From assembly GCF_018614915.1 (NCBI RefSeq), contig NZ_JAGGNU010000033.1:39144-103143 (forward strand): 64,000 nt of DNA. The letters run 5' to 3'. The translations under genes and the position numbers were made by a program. How positions within the stretch are numbered: position 1 is the first letter of the stretch; each line of letters starts with the position of its first letter. Positions 34,560 through 42,599 of the stretch are shown in pieces. This stretch comes from Variovorax paradoxus. GTDB taxonomy: Bacteria; Pseudomonadota; Gammaproteobacteria; Burkholderiales; Burkholderiaceae_C. The notes below the pieces were generated by a model. That model made no database searches and had not been told where the DNA came from. It saw nothing but the letters and a program-made list of their open reading frames with translations.

Positions 34560-37505
34560 ATGAGCGCCCGACTGACCCACCCCTCCATCAGCGCCAGCCC
34601 GCGCCCGATCCGCTTCTGGTACGACGGCAGTCCCGTCGATGGCCTGGAGGGCGAGACCATCGCTGCCGCACTGGCCGCCAGCGACATCCGCCAGCTGCGC
34701 CACACCCGCGGCGGCGAGCGCCGGGGCATGTACTGCGGCATGGGGGCGTGCTTCGATTGCCTGGTGACCGTGGATGGCCGGGCCAGCCAGCGCGCCTGCC
34801 TCACCAAGGCTTCCGAGGGCCAGCAGGTCCGCTCCCGCATGCCGGCCGGCACGCCGTCGGACCCGCTGTGCCCGCTCACGCCGGAGGCGGCCGTCGAGCC
34901 GGCCAGCCGCGAGGTCGACCTGCTGGTGATCGGCGCCGGGCCGGCGGGCCTGTCGGCGGCGCTCGCGGCACGGCGGGCCGGGGCCACGGTGCTGGTGCTC
35001 GACGAACGGCTGCAGCCCGGCGGCCAGTTCTACAAGCCGCTGGCGCCCTCCCACCAGGCCGCCACGCCGCCCGATTGCCAGTTCGCGGACGGCCTCGCGC
35101 TCGAACGCGAGGTGCGGGCCGCCGGCGTCGACGTGCAGCAGGCCGCACAGGTGTGGGCGGCGTTCTCGCCCCGCCAGGTCGGCGCGCTGATCGACGGGCA
35201 CGCGAGCGTCATCGGCTGCAGGCAGCTCGTGATCGCACCCGGCGCCTACGAGCGCCCGGTGCCCTTCCCCGGCTGGACGCTGCCGGGCGTGATGACCACC
35301 GGCGCCGCCCAGACCTTGGCGCGCGCCTACCGCGTCGCGCCGGGCCGGCGGGTGGTGATCGCGGGCAACGGGCCGCTCAATCTGCAACTGGCCGCGGAAC
35401 TGCTCGCAGGCGGCGCCGAAGTCGTCGCGGTGCTCGAATCGGCCGCGCGCCCGTCCCCGCGCCAATGGCGACAGATGCTCGCGACCGCGCGCACCGCGCC
35501 GGACCTGCTGCGCGACGGCTGGCGCTACCTGCGGCAGCTGCGCGCCCATCGCGTGCCGCTGCTGTGGGGGCACGCTGTGGTCGCCGCCGAAGGCGATGAC
35601 CAGTTGCAGGCCGTGCAGGCCGCGCGGCTCGATGCCCAGGGCCGCGCCCTGCCCTCGGCCGCGCTGCGCTTCGAGGCCGACACGCTGTGCCTGGGCTACG
35701 GCTTCATTCCTTCCACCGAGCTGGCGCGCATGCTGGGCTGCGAGCACCGCGTGGCGAATCGCCATCTGGGCTACCTCGCCACCGTGACAGGCGAAGATGG
35801 CGCCACCAATCTGCCCGGCGTGTTCGTCGTGGGCGACGGTGCCGACATGGGCGGCGCGCGCGTCGCGCTGGCGCGCGGCACGCTGGCCGGGGTGGCAGCC
35901 GCGCGCAATCTCGGCCTGCTGGCTCCCCCGCCGCCCGAAGTGCTCGGCCGGCTGCGCCAAGCCGAGCGCTTCCAGCAGGCGCTGTGGTCGCTCTACCAGG
36001 CGCCGCCCGCGACGCTGGCGGCTGTGCCCGACGACACGCTGCTGTGCCGTTGCGAGGAGATCAGCTTCGGCACGGTGCGCGGCGAGATCCGCGCGGGCCG
36101 CGACACGCTGGCCGCGCTCAAGCGCAACACGCGCCTGGGCATGGGCCGCTGCCAGGGGCGCTACTGCGCGGTGACGGCCGCGAAGCTGGTGAGCGAGCTG
36201 ACGGGTCGGCCGCCCGCGGCCGAGCAGTATTTCGCCCCCCGCCCGCCGGCCAAGCCGGTGCCGGCCGGCGCGCTCGGTTTCGAGAAGCCCGAATGGGGCG
36301 GCCACAAGCCGGCGATCACGCCCGACCTGGCGCGGCCCGTGGAGCATGCGCCCTTCGCGCCGATGCAGACCGACGTGCTGGTGATCGGCGCCGGCGTGCT
36401 CGGTGCGTGCCTGGGCTACTACCTCTCGAAAGAGGGCCGGGACGTGACGGTGGTGGACCGCGACGATATCAATCTGCAGGCCTCCGGCGCCAACGCAGGC
36501 AGCCTGCACGTCCAGCTGCTGTCCTTCGACTTCGGGGCCAAGGCGCAGGAAGGCGGTGGCCCGGCCGCGGCGACGCTGCCCCTCGGACCGATGTCGGTGC
36601 GCCTCTGGCAGCAGATCGAGGCCGATTGCGGCGAAGACCTCGAGATCAAGATCACCGGTGGACTCATGGTGGCCGACAGCGAGGCCGGCATGCGCTTCAT
36701 CGAGGCGAAGGCCGCCCTGGAGCGCAGCCACGGCATCGACGCGCAGGTGATCGACGGCGCCGAGCTGCGCCGCCTTTCGCCGGCGCTTTCGGCGCAGCTG
36801 CTGGGAGCGGAACTGTGCCCGATGGAAGGCAAGATCAATCCGCTGCGCGCGACCTATGCCGTCGCCAAGCGCGCGCAGGCGCAAGGCGCGCGCATGCTGC
36901 GCGGCTGCAACGTGCAGGACATCGAGCGGCTGCCCGGCGCCGGGGCCGGCTTCAAGGTCCACACCTCGCGCGGCACCATCCATGCGGGCCGCATAGTCAA
37001 CGCGAGCGGCGCCTGGTCGAGCACCGTCGGCCGCATGCTCGGAGTGAAGATCCCCGTCAAGGGCGCCCCGCTGCAGATGATCGTCACCGAGCCGGCGTCG
37101 CCGCTGGTCGACCATCTGATCGCGCATGCCGACCGCCACCTGAGCCTCAAGCAGGCGGCCAGCGGCGGGCTCATCATCGGCGGCGGCTGGACGGCCGCCT
37201 TCGACGAAGGCATGCGCCTGAACCGCGCAGAGCGCGCCAGCATCGAAGGCAGCCTGTGGGTCGCGCGCCGGGTGCTGCCGGCCGTGAGCGGGCTGCACAT
37301 GCTGCGCTGCTGGGCCGGCATGAACGTCAACATCGACGGTGCGCCGATCATCGGCGACGTGCCGGGCGTTCCGGGCTTCTACAACGCCGTCACCTCCAAC
37401 GGCTACACGCTGGCCCCCATCACCGCGCGGCTCGTGACCGAGCTGATCGTCCACGGCCGCACCGGGATCGACATCACCCCCTTTCGCATCGACCGTTTTC
37501 TCTGA
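34560..37505 (+). CDS. Three-domain FAD dehydrogenase: fused HcnA/HcnB/HcnC-like (opine/hydroxyproline dehydrogenase type)
   Basis: A 981-residue fusion. In order: ferredoxin-like [2Fe-2S] domain (about 15-110; Cys 59, 64, 67, 80), FAD/NAD pyridine-nucleotide-oxidoreductase domain (GAGPAG 125-130; second dinucleotide motif near AGNGPLN 268-274), BFD-like [2Fe-2S] domain (Cys 496, 498, 531, 536), and a DAO-type FAD oxidoreductase domain from about 603 (VIGAGVLGACLG). These parts are normally separate subunits (HcnABC, OoxAB, NoxAB, hydroxyproline dehydrogenase). It probably oxidises a secondary amine or imino acid and passes electrons through the Fe-S centres. The start is the ATG at 34560; a TTG lies 15 bases earlier. 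No clear ribosome site is seen. Confidence 0.88.
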   Translation: MSARLTHPSISASPRPIRFWYDGSPVDGLEGETIAAALAASDIRQLRHTRGGERRGMYCGMGACFDCLVTVDGRASQRACLTKASEGQQVRSRMPAGTPSDPLCPLTPEAAVEPASREVDLLVIGAGPAGLSAALAARRAGATVLVLDERLQPGGQFYKPLAPSHQAATPPDCQFADGLALEREVRAAGVDVQQAAQVWAAFSPRQVGALIDGHASVIGCRQLVIAPGAYERPVPFPGWTLPGVMTTGAAQTLARAYRVAPGRRVVIAGNGPLNLQLAAELLAGGAEVVAVLESAARPSPRQWRQMLATARTAPDLLRDGWRYLRQLRAHRVPLLWGHAVVAAEGDDQLQAVQAARLDAQGRALPSAALRFEADTLCLGYGFIPSTELARMLGCEHRVANRHLGYLATVTGEDGATNLPGVFVVGDGADMGGARVALARGTLAGVAAARNLGLLAPPPPEVLGRLRQAERFQQALWSLYQAPPATLAAVPDDTLLCRCEEISFGTVRGEIRAGRDTLAALKRNTRLGMGRCQGRYCAVTAAKLVSELTGRPPAAEQYFAPRPPAKPVPAGALGFEKPEWGGHKPAITPDLARPVEHAPFAPMQTDVLVIGAGVLGACLGYYLSKEGRDVTVVDRDDINLQASGANAGSLHVQLLSFDFGAKAQEGGGPAAATLPLGPMSVRLWQQIEADCGEDLEIKITGGLMVADSEAGMRFIEAKAALERSHGIDAQVIDGAELRRLSPALSAQLLGAELCPMEGKINPLRATYAVAKRAQAQGARMLRGCNVQDIERLPGAGAGFKVHTSRGTIHAGRIVNASGAWSSTVGRMLGVKIPVKGAPLQMIVTEPASPLVDHLIAHADRHLSLKQAASGGLIIGGGWTAAFDEGMRLNRAERASIEGSLWVARRVLPAVSGLHMLRCWAGMNVNIDGAPIIGDVPGVPGFYNAVTSNGYTLAPITARLVTELIVHGRTGIDITPFRIDRFL

Positions 37506-37510
37506 TCCTC

Positions 37511-38758
37511 ATGACATACCCTCTCTCCGCGCGCGACACGCTGCGCCAGGTCATCGACACCCGCTTCGACGAGCAGGTGGGCACGCTCGCGCAGCTGGTC
37601 CAATGCCCTTCCGACAATCCGCCCGGCGACTGCGCTGCGCATGCGGAACTCACGGCCCGCCTGCTGGAGGCCATGGAATTCGAGGTCGAAAGGCACGCGT
37701 TGCCGGCCGAATTCGCAGCCGCGCACGGCATGCGCAGCGTCACCAACCTGATCGTGCGCGAGCGCTTCGGCGACGGGCCCGTGGTGGCGCTCAACGCGCA
37801 TGGCGACGTGGTGCCGCCGGGCGCCGGCTGGAGCGTCGATCCCTATGGCGGCGAGGTGCGCGACGGCTGGCTGTACGGCCGCGGTGCCGCGGTCTCGAAG
37901 TCCGACTTCACGACCTATGCCTTTGCGCTGCGCGCGCTGAAGCAGCTGCACGCCGCCGGCACGCCGCTGGCCGGCACGGTCGAGCTGCACCTCACCTATG
38001 ACGAGGAAACCGGCGGCATGACCGGGCCGGGCTGGATTCTTTCGCAGGGCCTGAGCCGTCCCGACTACGTGCTCTCCGCGGCGTTCTCGCACCACGTGGT
38101 GGTGGCCCACAACGGCTGCCTGCATCTGGAGGTGACGCTGCGCGGCAAGTCGGCCCATGCGGCGCGGCCGGATACCGGCCACGACGCGATCGAGGCTGCA
38201 GCCACGCTCCTGCCCGCGCTCTATCGTTACCGCGACACGCTCGCCGGCCGGCCCTCGCAGACGCCCGGCATCACCCATCCGACCCTGGTGGTCGGCCTCA
38301 TCCACGGCGGCATCAACACCAACGTGGTGGCCGACGCGCTGAGCCTGCGGATCGACCGGCGCATCGTGCCGGAGGAAGTCCCCGAAGCCGTGGAGGCCGA
38401 GCTGCGCGGCGTGATCGAGGACGCCTGCCGCGACCTGTCCGGCATCACGGTCGAGATCCGGCGGATCCTGCTGGCCCGGCCCTTCGCACCCGCGCCGGGT
38501 GCGCAGGCGCTGGCCGATCTCATGTGCCGCGAGGCCAGCGCCGTGATGGGCAAGCCGGTGACGCCGATCGGCGTGCCGCTCTACACCGATGCGCGCCTGT
38601 ACAGCGAAGCCGGCATTCCCACGGTGATGTACGGCGCCGGCCCGCAGACGCTGCTCGAAGCCAACGGGCATCGGGCAGACGAGCGCGTTCCGCTGGATGA
38701 ACTGCGAAAGGCGACGGTGGTCGTCGCCAACACGCTGCTGGAACTGCTGTCCCGCTGA
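37511..38758 (+). CDS. M20-family amidohydrolase (ArgE/DapE-like) with altered metal motif
   Basis: A 415-residue M20 hydrolase. It keeps metal His 97 and Asp 99 in NAHGDVVPPG, catalytic and metal Glu 165/166 in YDEETGG, and a dimerisation-domain His in KSAHAARP. Where most members have the metal-bridging Asp (GRGAxDxK) this one reads GRGAAVSK, with Val at 128; Asp 132 lies four residues later. Possible roles are removal of an N-acyl or N-carbamoyl group. It is five bases after the FAD fusion gene and surely co-transcribed; with the hydantoinase it could complete ring opening and N-decarbamoylation. That pairing is inference. Confidence 0.87.
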   Translation: MTYPLSARDTLRQVIDTRFDEQVGTLAQLVQCPSDNPPGDCAAHAELTARLLEAMEFEVERHALPAEFAAAHGMRSVTNLIVRERFGDGPVVALNAHGDVVPPGAGWSVDPYGGEVRDGWLYGRGAAVSKSDFTTYAFALRALKQLHAAGTPLAGTVELHLTYDEETGGMTGPGWILSQGLSRPDYVLSAAFSHHVVVAHNGCLHLEVTLRGKSAHAARPDTGHDAIEAAATLLPALYRYRDTLAGRPSQTPGITHPTLVVGLIHGGINTNVVADALSLRIDRRIVPEEVPEAVEAELRGVIEDACRDLSGITVEIRRILLARPFAPAPGAQALADLMCREASAVMGKPVTPIGVPLYTDARLYSEAGIPTVMYGAGPQTLLEANGHRADERVPLDELRKATVVVANTLLELLSR

Positions 38759-38761
38759 GCT

Positions 38762-39706
38762 TCAGTTCTGCGCGGTCGGCCGGCCCGCGGCCACCCACGC
38801 TTCGAGCCCGCCGGCCAGCGGCCGCGCGCGCACGAAGCCGCGCGCCATCAAGGCCTGCGCGGCCAACGCGGCCGACACCTCGTTGGGGCAGTTGCAGTAC
38901 AGGATGATCTCGCGCCCCCTGTCCTCGAAGGGCAGGTCCGCTCGGCGCTGCTGCAAGGCTTTCAGCGGAAGCGGCAGCGCGCCGGGGATGCGGCGCGGAT
39001 CGACCTGGACGCCGGCCTCGCCGCGCACGTCGACCACGATCGGTGGTGCTTCGCCTTCCATCAGCGCCAGCAGCTCGTCGATGGAGGCGCGCGGCATGCG
39101 GGTGATGCGCAGCATGGCGCGGCGACGCCACCAGCGCAGCGCCAGCATCGCGGCCAGCACGATCACGAGCGCAGCGGTCGCGACGCCGCCGGCATTGGCC
39201 AGCGCATCGAGCACTGCCTGGATCTGCTCGCGGAACAGCCAACCCAGGCCCAGGAACACACCGGCCCACAACAGTGCGGCTGCGGTTTCGAAAGCGAGGA
39301 AACGCGGCGTGGACATGCCCAGCGCACCGGCCATCGGCGGCGCCACCACCGAGACGCCGGGCACGAACTTGGCAGCCACCAGCGACATGCCGCCCCAGCG
39401 GCCGATCAGCGTCTCGCTGCGCCGCACGCAGGAATCCGGCGAGACCGAGATCTTGCAGAGCAGGCGCATGAAGCGGTAGCCGTGGGTGCGGCCGGTGTAG
39501 AACCAGATGCCATCGCCCAGGATGTTGGCCAGCACCGCACCGAGCACCATGGCGGCCAGCAGCGCCGGCTCCGCGACCGCGGCGAGGCCACCCGCCACCA
39601 CCAGCACGGGCGCGGCGGGCACCGGCAGGCCGACACGGGCCGCGAAGCTCACGAGGAACACCACCGCGATCGCGTGCTCGATCATCAAATCCATCAGGGT
39701 CTGCAT
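38762..39706 (-). CDS. DedA-family membrane protein fused to a rhodanese domain
   Basis: A 314-residue protein. The N-terminal DedA/SNARE-associated domain has about five hydrophobic segments and the family motif GRWGGMSLVAAKFVPG; a C-terminal rhodanese domain (about 205-310) has the active-site Cys in ILYCNCPNEV. DedA proteins act in lipid transport and membrane homeostasis; rhodanese domains carry sulfane sulfur. It is convergent with the M20 gene, only three bases apart, with no room for a separate terminator. Confidence 0.88.
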   Translation of the reverse strand: MQTLMDLMIEHAIAVVFLVSFAARVGLPVPAAPVLVVAGGLAAVAEPALLAAMVLGAVLANILGDGIWFYTGRTHGYRFMRLLCKISVSPDSCVRRSETLIGRWGGMSLVAAKFVPGVSVVAPPMAGALGMSTPRFLAFETAAALLWAGVFLGLGWLFREQIQAVLDALANAGGVATAALVIVLAAMLALRWWRRRAMLRITRMPRASIDELLALMEGEAPPIVVDVRGEAGVQVDPRRIPGALPLPLKALQQRRADLPFEDRGREIILYCNCPNEVSAALAAQALMARGFVRARPLAGGLEAWVAAGRPTAQN

Positions 39707-39764
39707 GGCCCGAAGCGTAGCGCCAATGGGCGCCGTCGGCCGGCGTGCCGGAGATCGACCAGGC

Positions 39765-40463
39765 TCAGATCGCGACCAGCTGCCGCACGCCCTGCGCTTC
39801 CATGTCCTTGCCGAGCCCGCGCGCGATGACTTCGCCGCGTTCCATCACGAGGTAGTCGCCGGCCAGTTCCTGCGCGAAGTCGTAGTACTGCTCGCACAGC
39901 ACGATCGCCATGTCGCCACGCTCGGCCAGCATGCGGATCACGCGGCCGATGTCCTTGATGATGCTGGGCTGGATGCCTTCGGTCGGCTCGTCGAGGATCA
40001 AGAGCTTGGGGTTGGGTGCAAGCGCGCGCGCGATCGCGAGCTGCTGCTGCTGGCCGCCCGAGAGATCGCCGCCGCGGCGCCCCCGCATCTGCTTCAGCAC
40101 CGGGAACACTTCATAGAGTTCCGGCGGCACCGGCGTGCTGCCCGGCCGGTAGGCCAGGCCCATGCGCAGGTTCTCCTCGACCGTGAGCCGCGCGAAGATC
40201 TCGCGGCCCTGCGGCACGAAGCCCATGCCGGCGCGGGCGCGGTCGTAGGGCGTCTTCCTGTGGATCGGCGCACCGTCGAATTCAATGCTGCCGCTCTTGA
40301 TGGGAACCAGGCCCATCAGGGACTTCAGCAGCGTGGTCTTGCCGACGCCGTTGCGGCCGAGCAGCACGGTGACCTTGCCCGCATGGGCCTCGAAGCTCAC
40401 GTCCCGCAGGATGTGGGAGCCGCCGTAGTACTGGTGGATGTTCTTGACTGACAACATGATCAT
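39765..40463 (-). CDS. urtE: Urea ABC transporter ATP-binding protein UrtE
   Basis: A 232-residue ATPase of the LivF type: Walker A GRNGVGKTT, signature LSGGQQQQ and Walker B LLILDEPTEGIQP. The phrase EPTEGIQPSIIKDI is typical of UrtE. Its ATG overlaps the urtD stop by four bases. It is last in the leftward urtABCDE operon. Confidence 0.95.
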   Translation of the reverse strand: MIMLSVKNIHQYYGGSHILRDVSFEAHAGKVTVLLGRNGVGKTTLLKSLMGLVPIKSGSIEFDGAPIHRKTPYDRARAGMGFVPQGREIFARLTVEENLRMGLAYRPGSTPVPPELYEVFPVLKQMRGRRGGDLSGGQQQQLAIARALAPNPKLLILDEPTEGIQPSIIKDIGRVIRMLAERGDMAIVLCEQYYDFAQELAGDYLVMERGEVIARGLGKDMEAQGVRQLVAI

Positions 40464-41335
40464 CTCCCCAGGTACACCTCGATCACCCGCTCGTCCGCCT
40501 GCACCTCGTCGAGCGTCCCCTGCGCCAGCACCGAGCCGTCGCACAGCACCGTCACGATCTCGGAGATGCTGCGGATGAAGCTCATGTCGTGCTCCACCAC
40601 CATCAGCGAGTGCTGGCCCTTGAGCTTGAGGAAGAGCTCCGCGGTGCGCGCGGTTTCCTCGTCCGTCATGCCCGCCACCGGCTCGTCCAGGAGCAGCAGC
40701 TTCGGGTCCTGCATCAAGAGCATGCCGATCTCGAGCCACTGCTTCTGCCCGTGGCTCAGGTTGCCTGCCAGCCGCAGCACGCTGCCCTCGAGGTGGATGG
40801 TGTGCAGCACGTCGGCCAGCCGGTCGCACTGCGCCGAGTCGAGCTTGAACAGCATCGAGGCCTTGACGCCCTTGTCGGTCTTGAGCGCGAGCTCGAGGTT
40901 CTCGAACACGCTGAGATGCTCGAACACGGTCGGCTTCTGGAACTTGCGGCCGATGCCGAGCTGTGCGATCTCGGCTTCCTTGTGGCGCAGCAGGTCGATG
41001 GTGCTGCCGAAGAACACCGTGCCCTCGTCGGGCCGGGTCTTGCCGGTGATGATGTCCATCATCGTGGTCTTGCCGGCGCCGTTAGGGCCGATGATGCAGC
41101 GCAGCTCGCCCGGCGCGATGTCCAGCGAGAGCTTGTTGATGGCCTTGAAGCCATCGAAGCTCACGCTCACGTCCTCGAGGTAGAGGATGCGGCCATGCGT
41201 GGTGTCGACCTCGCCCGCCGTCGCATGGCGGCCGTAGCCGGCTTCGCGCCCGCCCGATTCGGTTGGCTTGGCGTCAACGCCGTGGCTGTGGCGGGCGATG
41301 CGCTCTGCGCCGGCTTCCATCAGGTCGGGCGTCAT
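40460..41335 (-). CDS. urtD: Urea ABC transporter ATP-binding protein UrtD
   Basis: A 291-residue LivG-type ATPase: Walker A GPNGAGKTT, signature LSHGQKQW (the UrtD form) and Walker B LLLLDEPVAGMTDEE. It has about 45 extra N-terminal residues of low complexity before the ABC domain. The start and stop overlap urtC and urtE by four bases each. Confidence 0.95.
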   Translation of the reverse strand: MTPDLMEAGAERIARHSHGVDAKPTESGGREAGYGRHATAGEVDTTHGRILYLEDVSVSFDGFKAINKLSLDIAPGELRCIIGPNGAGKTTMMDIITGKTRPDEGTVFFGSTIDLLRHKEAEIAQLGIGRKFQKPTVFEHLSVFENLELALKTDKGVKASMLFKLDSAQCDRLADVLHTIHLEGSVLRLAGNLSHGQKQWLEIGMLLMQDPKLLLLDEPVAGMTDEETARTAELFLKLKGQHSLMVVEHDMSFIRSISEIVTVLCDGSVLAQGTLDEVQADERVIEVYLGR

Positions 41336-42543
41336 GCGCGGGCTCCCTTCGCTTCCACCGCCAGCGGCGCCAGCGCGGAGGGCTCGACGCCCTGCTCCGC
41401 GGCCATGGCGCGCTGCACCTCGCGCCGGCCTTCGCTCGGCGCCTTCTCCCTCGAGGCCCATTTCCTCACCAGGCCCACGATGCCGTTCGGCAGGAACAGC
41501 GTGACAGCAATGAAGAGGGCTCCAAGAAAGTAGAGCCAGTATTCGGGATAAGCCACCGTGAGCCAGCTCTTGGCGCCGTTGACGATGAAGGCGCCGATGA
41601 TCGGGCCGACGAGCGTGGCGCGGCCGCCGACCGCGGCCCAGATCGCGATCTCGATCGAATTGGCCGCGCTCATCTCGCCAGGATTGATGATGCCCACCTG
41701 CGGCACGTAGAGCGCGCCGGCCACGCCGCACATGACGGCCGAAATGACCCAGATCGTGAGCTTGTAGGGCAGCGGGTTGTAGCCCGAGAACATCACGCGC
41801 GACTCGGCATCGCGGATTGCCTGCAGCACGCGGCCGAACTTGCTCGCGATCAGCCACTTCGCGAACAGGAAGAAGCCGAGCAGCGTCAGGCCGGTGAGCG
41901 CGAAGAGCGTCATGCGCATCTCCTGCGTCGCGATCGGCACGCCGAGGATGCGCTTGAAATCGGTGAAGCCGTTGTTGCCGCCGAAGCCGGTCTCGTTGCG
42001 GAAGAACAGCAGCATCGCGGCGAAGGTCATGGCCTGCGTGATGATCGAGAAGTACACGCCCTTGATGCGCGAGCGGAAAGCGAAGAAGCCGAACACGAAG
42101 GCGATCAGGCCCGGCACCGCGACGATCAGCACCAGCGTGGCGACGAAGCTGTCGCTGAAGGTCCAGTGCCAGGGCAGCGTCTTCCAGTCGAGGAAGACCA
42201 TGAAGTCCGGCAGCTCGCTCTTGTAGTTGCCATCGCGGCCGATCTGTCGCATGAGGTACATGCCCATCATGTAGCCGCCGAGCGCGAAGAAGAGCCCGTG
42301 GCCGAGCGACAGGATGCCGGTGTAGCCCCAGATCAGGTCCATCGCCAGCGCGCAGATGGCGTAGCACATGATCTTGCCGACCAGCGCCACCGCGTAGTCG
42401 CTCATGTGCAGCGCGCTGCCCGCGGGTACCAGCAGGTTGAGCACCGGCGCCAGCGCGCAGACGGCGATCAGTGCGACGAAGAAAGCGGTCCAGCCCTTGC
42501 CGCCGAGCAGCGGACCTTTGGAAGGTAGTTGTGCCTTGTTCAT
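41332..42543 (-). CDS. urtC: Urea ABC transporter permease UrtC
   Basis: A 403-residue LivM-type inner-membrane permease with about ten hydrophobic segments and family phrases GYTGILSLGHGLFFALGGY, FRNETGFGGNNG and GAKSWLTVAYPEYWLY. The ATG at 42543 gives MNKAQLPSKGP. Its leader overlaps a short GC-rich repeat lying after urtB. Confidence 0.95.
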   Translation of the reverse strand: MNKAQLPSKGPLLGGKGWTAFFVALIAVCALAPVLNLLVPAGSALHMSDYAVALVGKIMCYAICALAMDLIWGYTGILSLGHGLFFALGGYMMGMYLMRQIGRDGNYKSELPDFMVFLDWKTLPWHWTFSDSFVATLVLIVAVPGLIAFVFGFFAFRSRIKGVYFSIITQAMTFAAMLLFFRNETGFGGNNGFTDFKRILGVPIATQEMRMTLFALTGLTLLGFFLFAKWLIASKFGRVLQAIRDAESRVMFSGYNPLPYKLTIWVISAVMCGVAGALYVPQVGIINPGEMSAANSIEIAIWAAVGGRATLVGPIIGAFIVNGAKSWLTVAYPEYWLYFLGALFIAVTLFLPNGIVGLVRKWASREKAPSEGRREVQRAMAAEQGVEPSALAPLAVEAKGARA

Positions 42544-42549
42544 TCGAAA

Positions 42550-42599
42550 ACCTCCGCGCTGCGCGCTGCGGTATTCGCCTTGGGAGCGGCCCGGCGGCT
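42550..42599. repeat. GC-rich intergenic repeat, type 1, copy B
   Basis: Between urtB and urtC; related to 23041-23097 (ACCTCCG, CTGCGGT, CTTGGG, CGGCCCGGCG). Here it lies inside an operon and would be transcribed. Confidence 0.45.
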
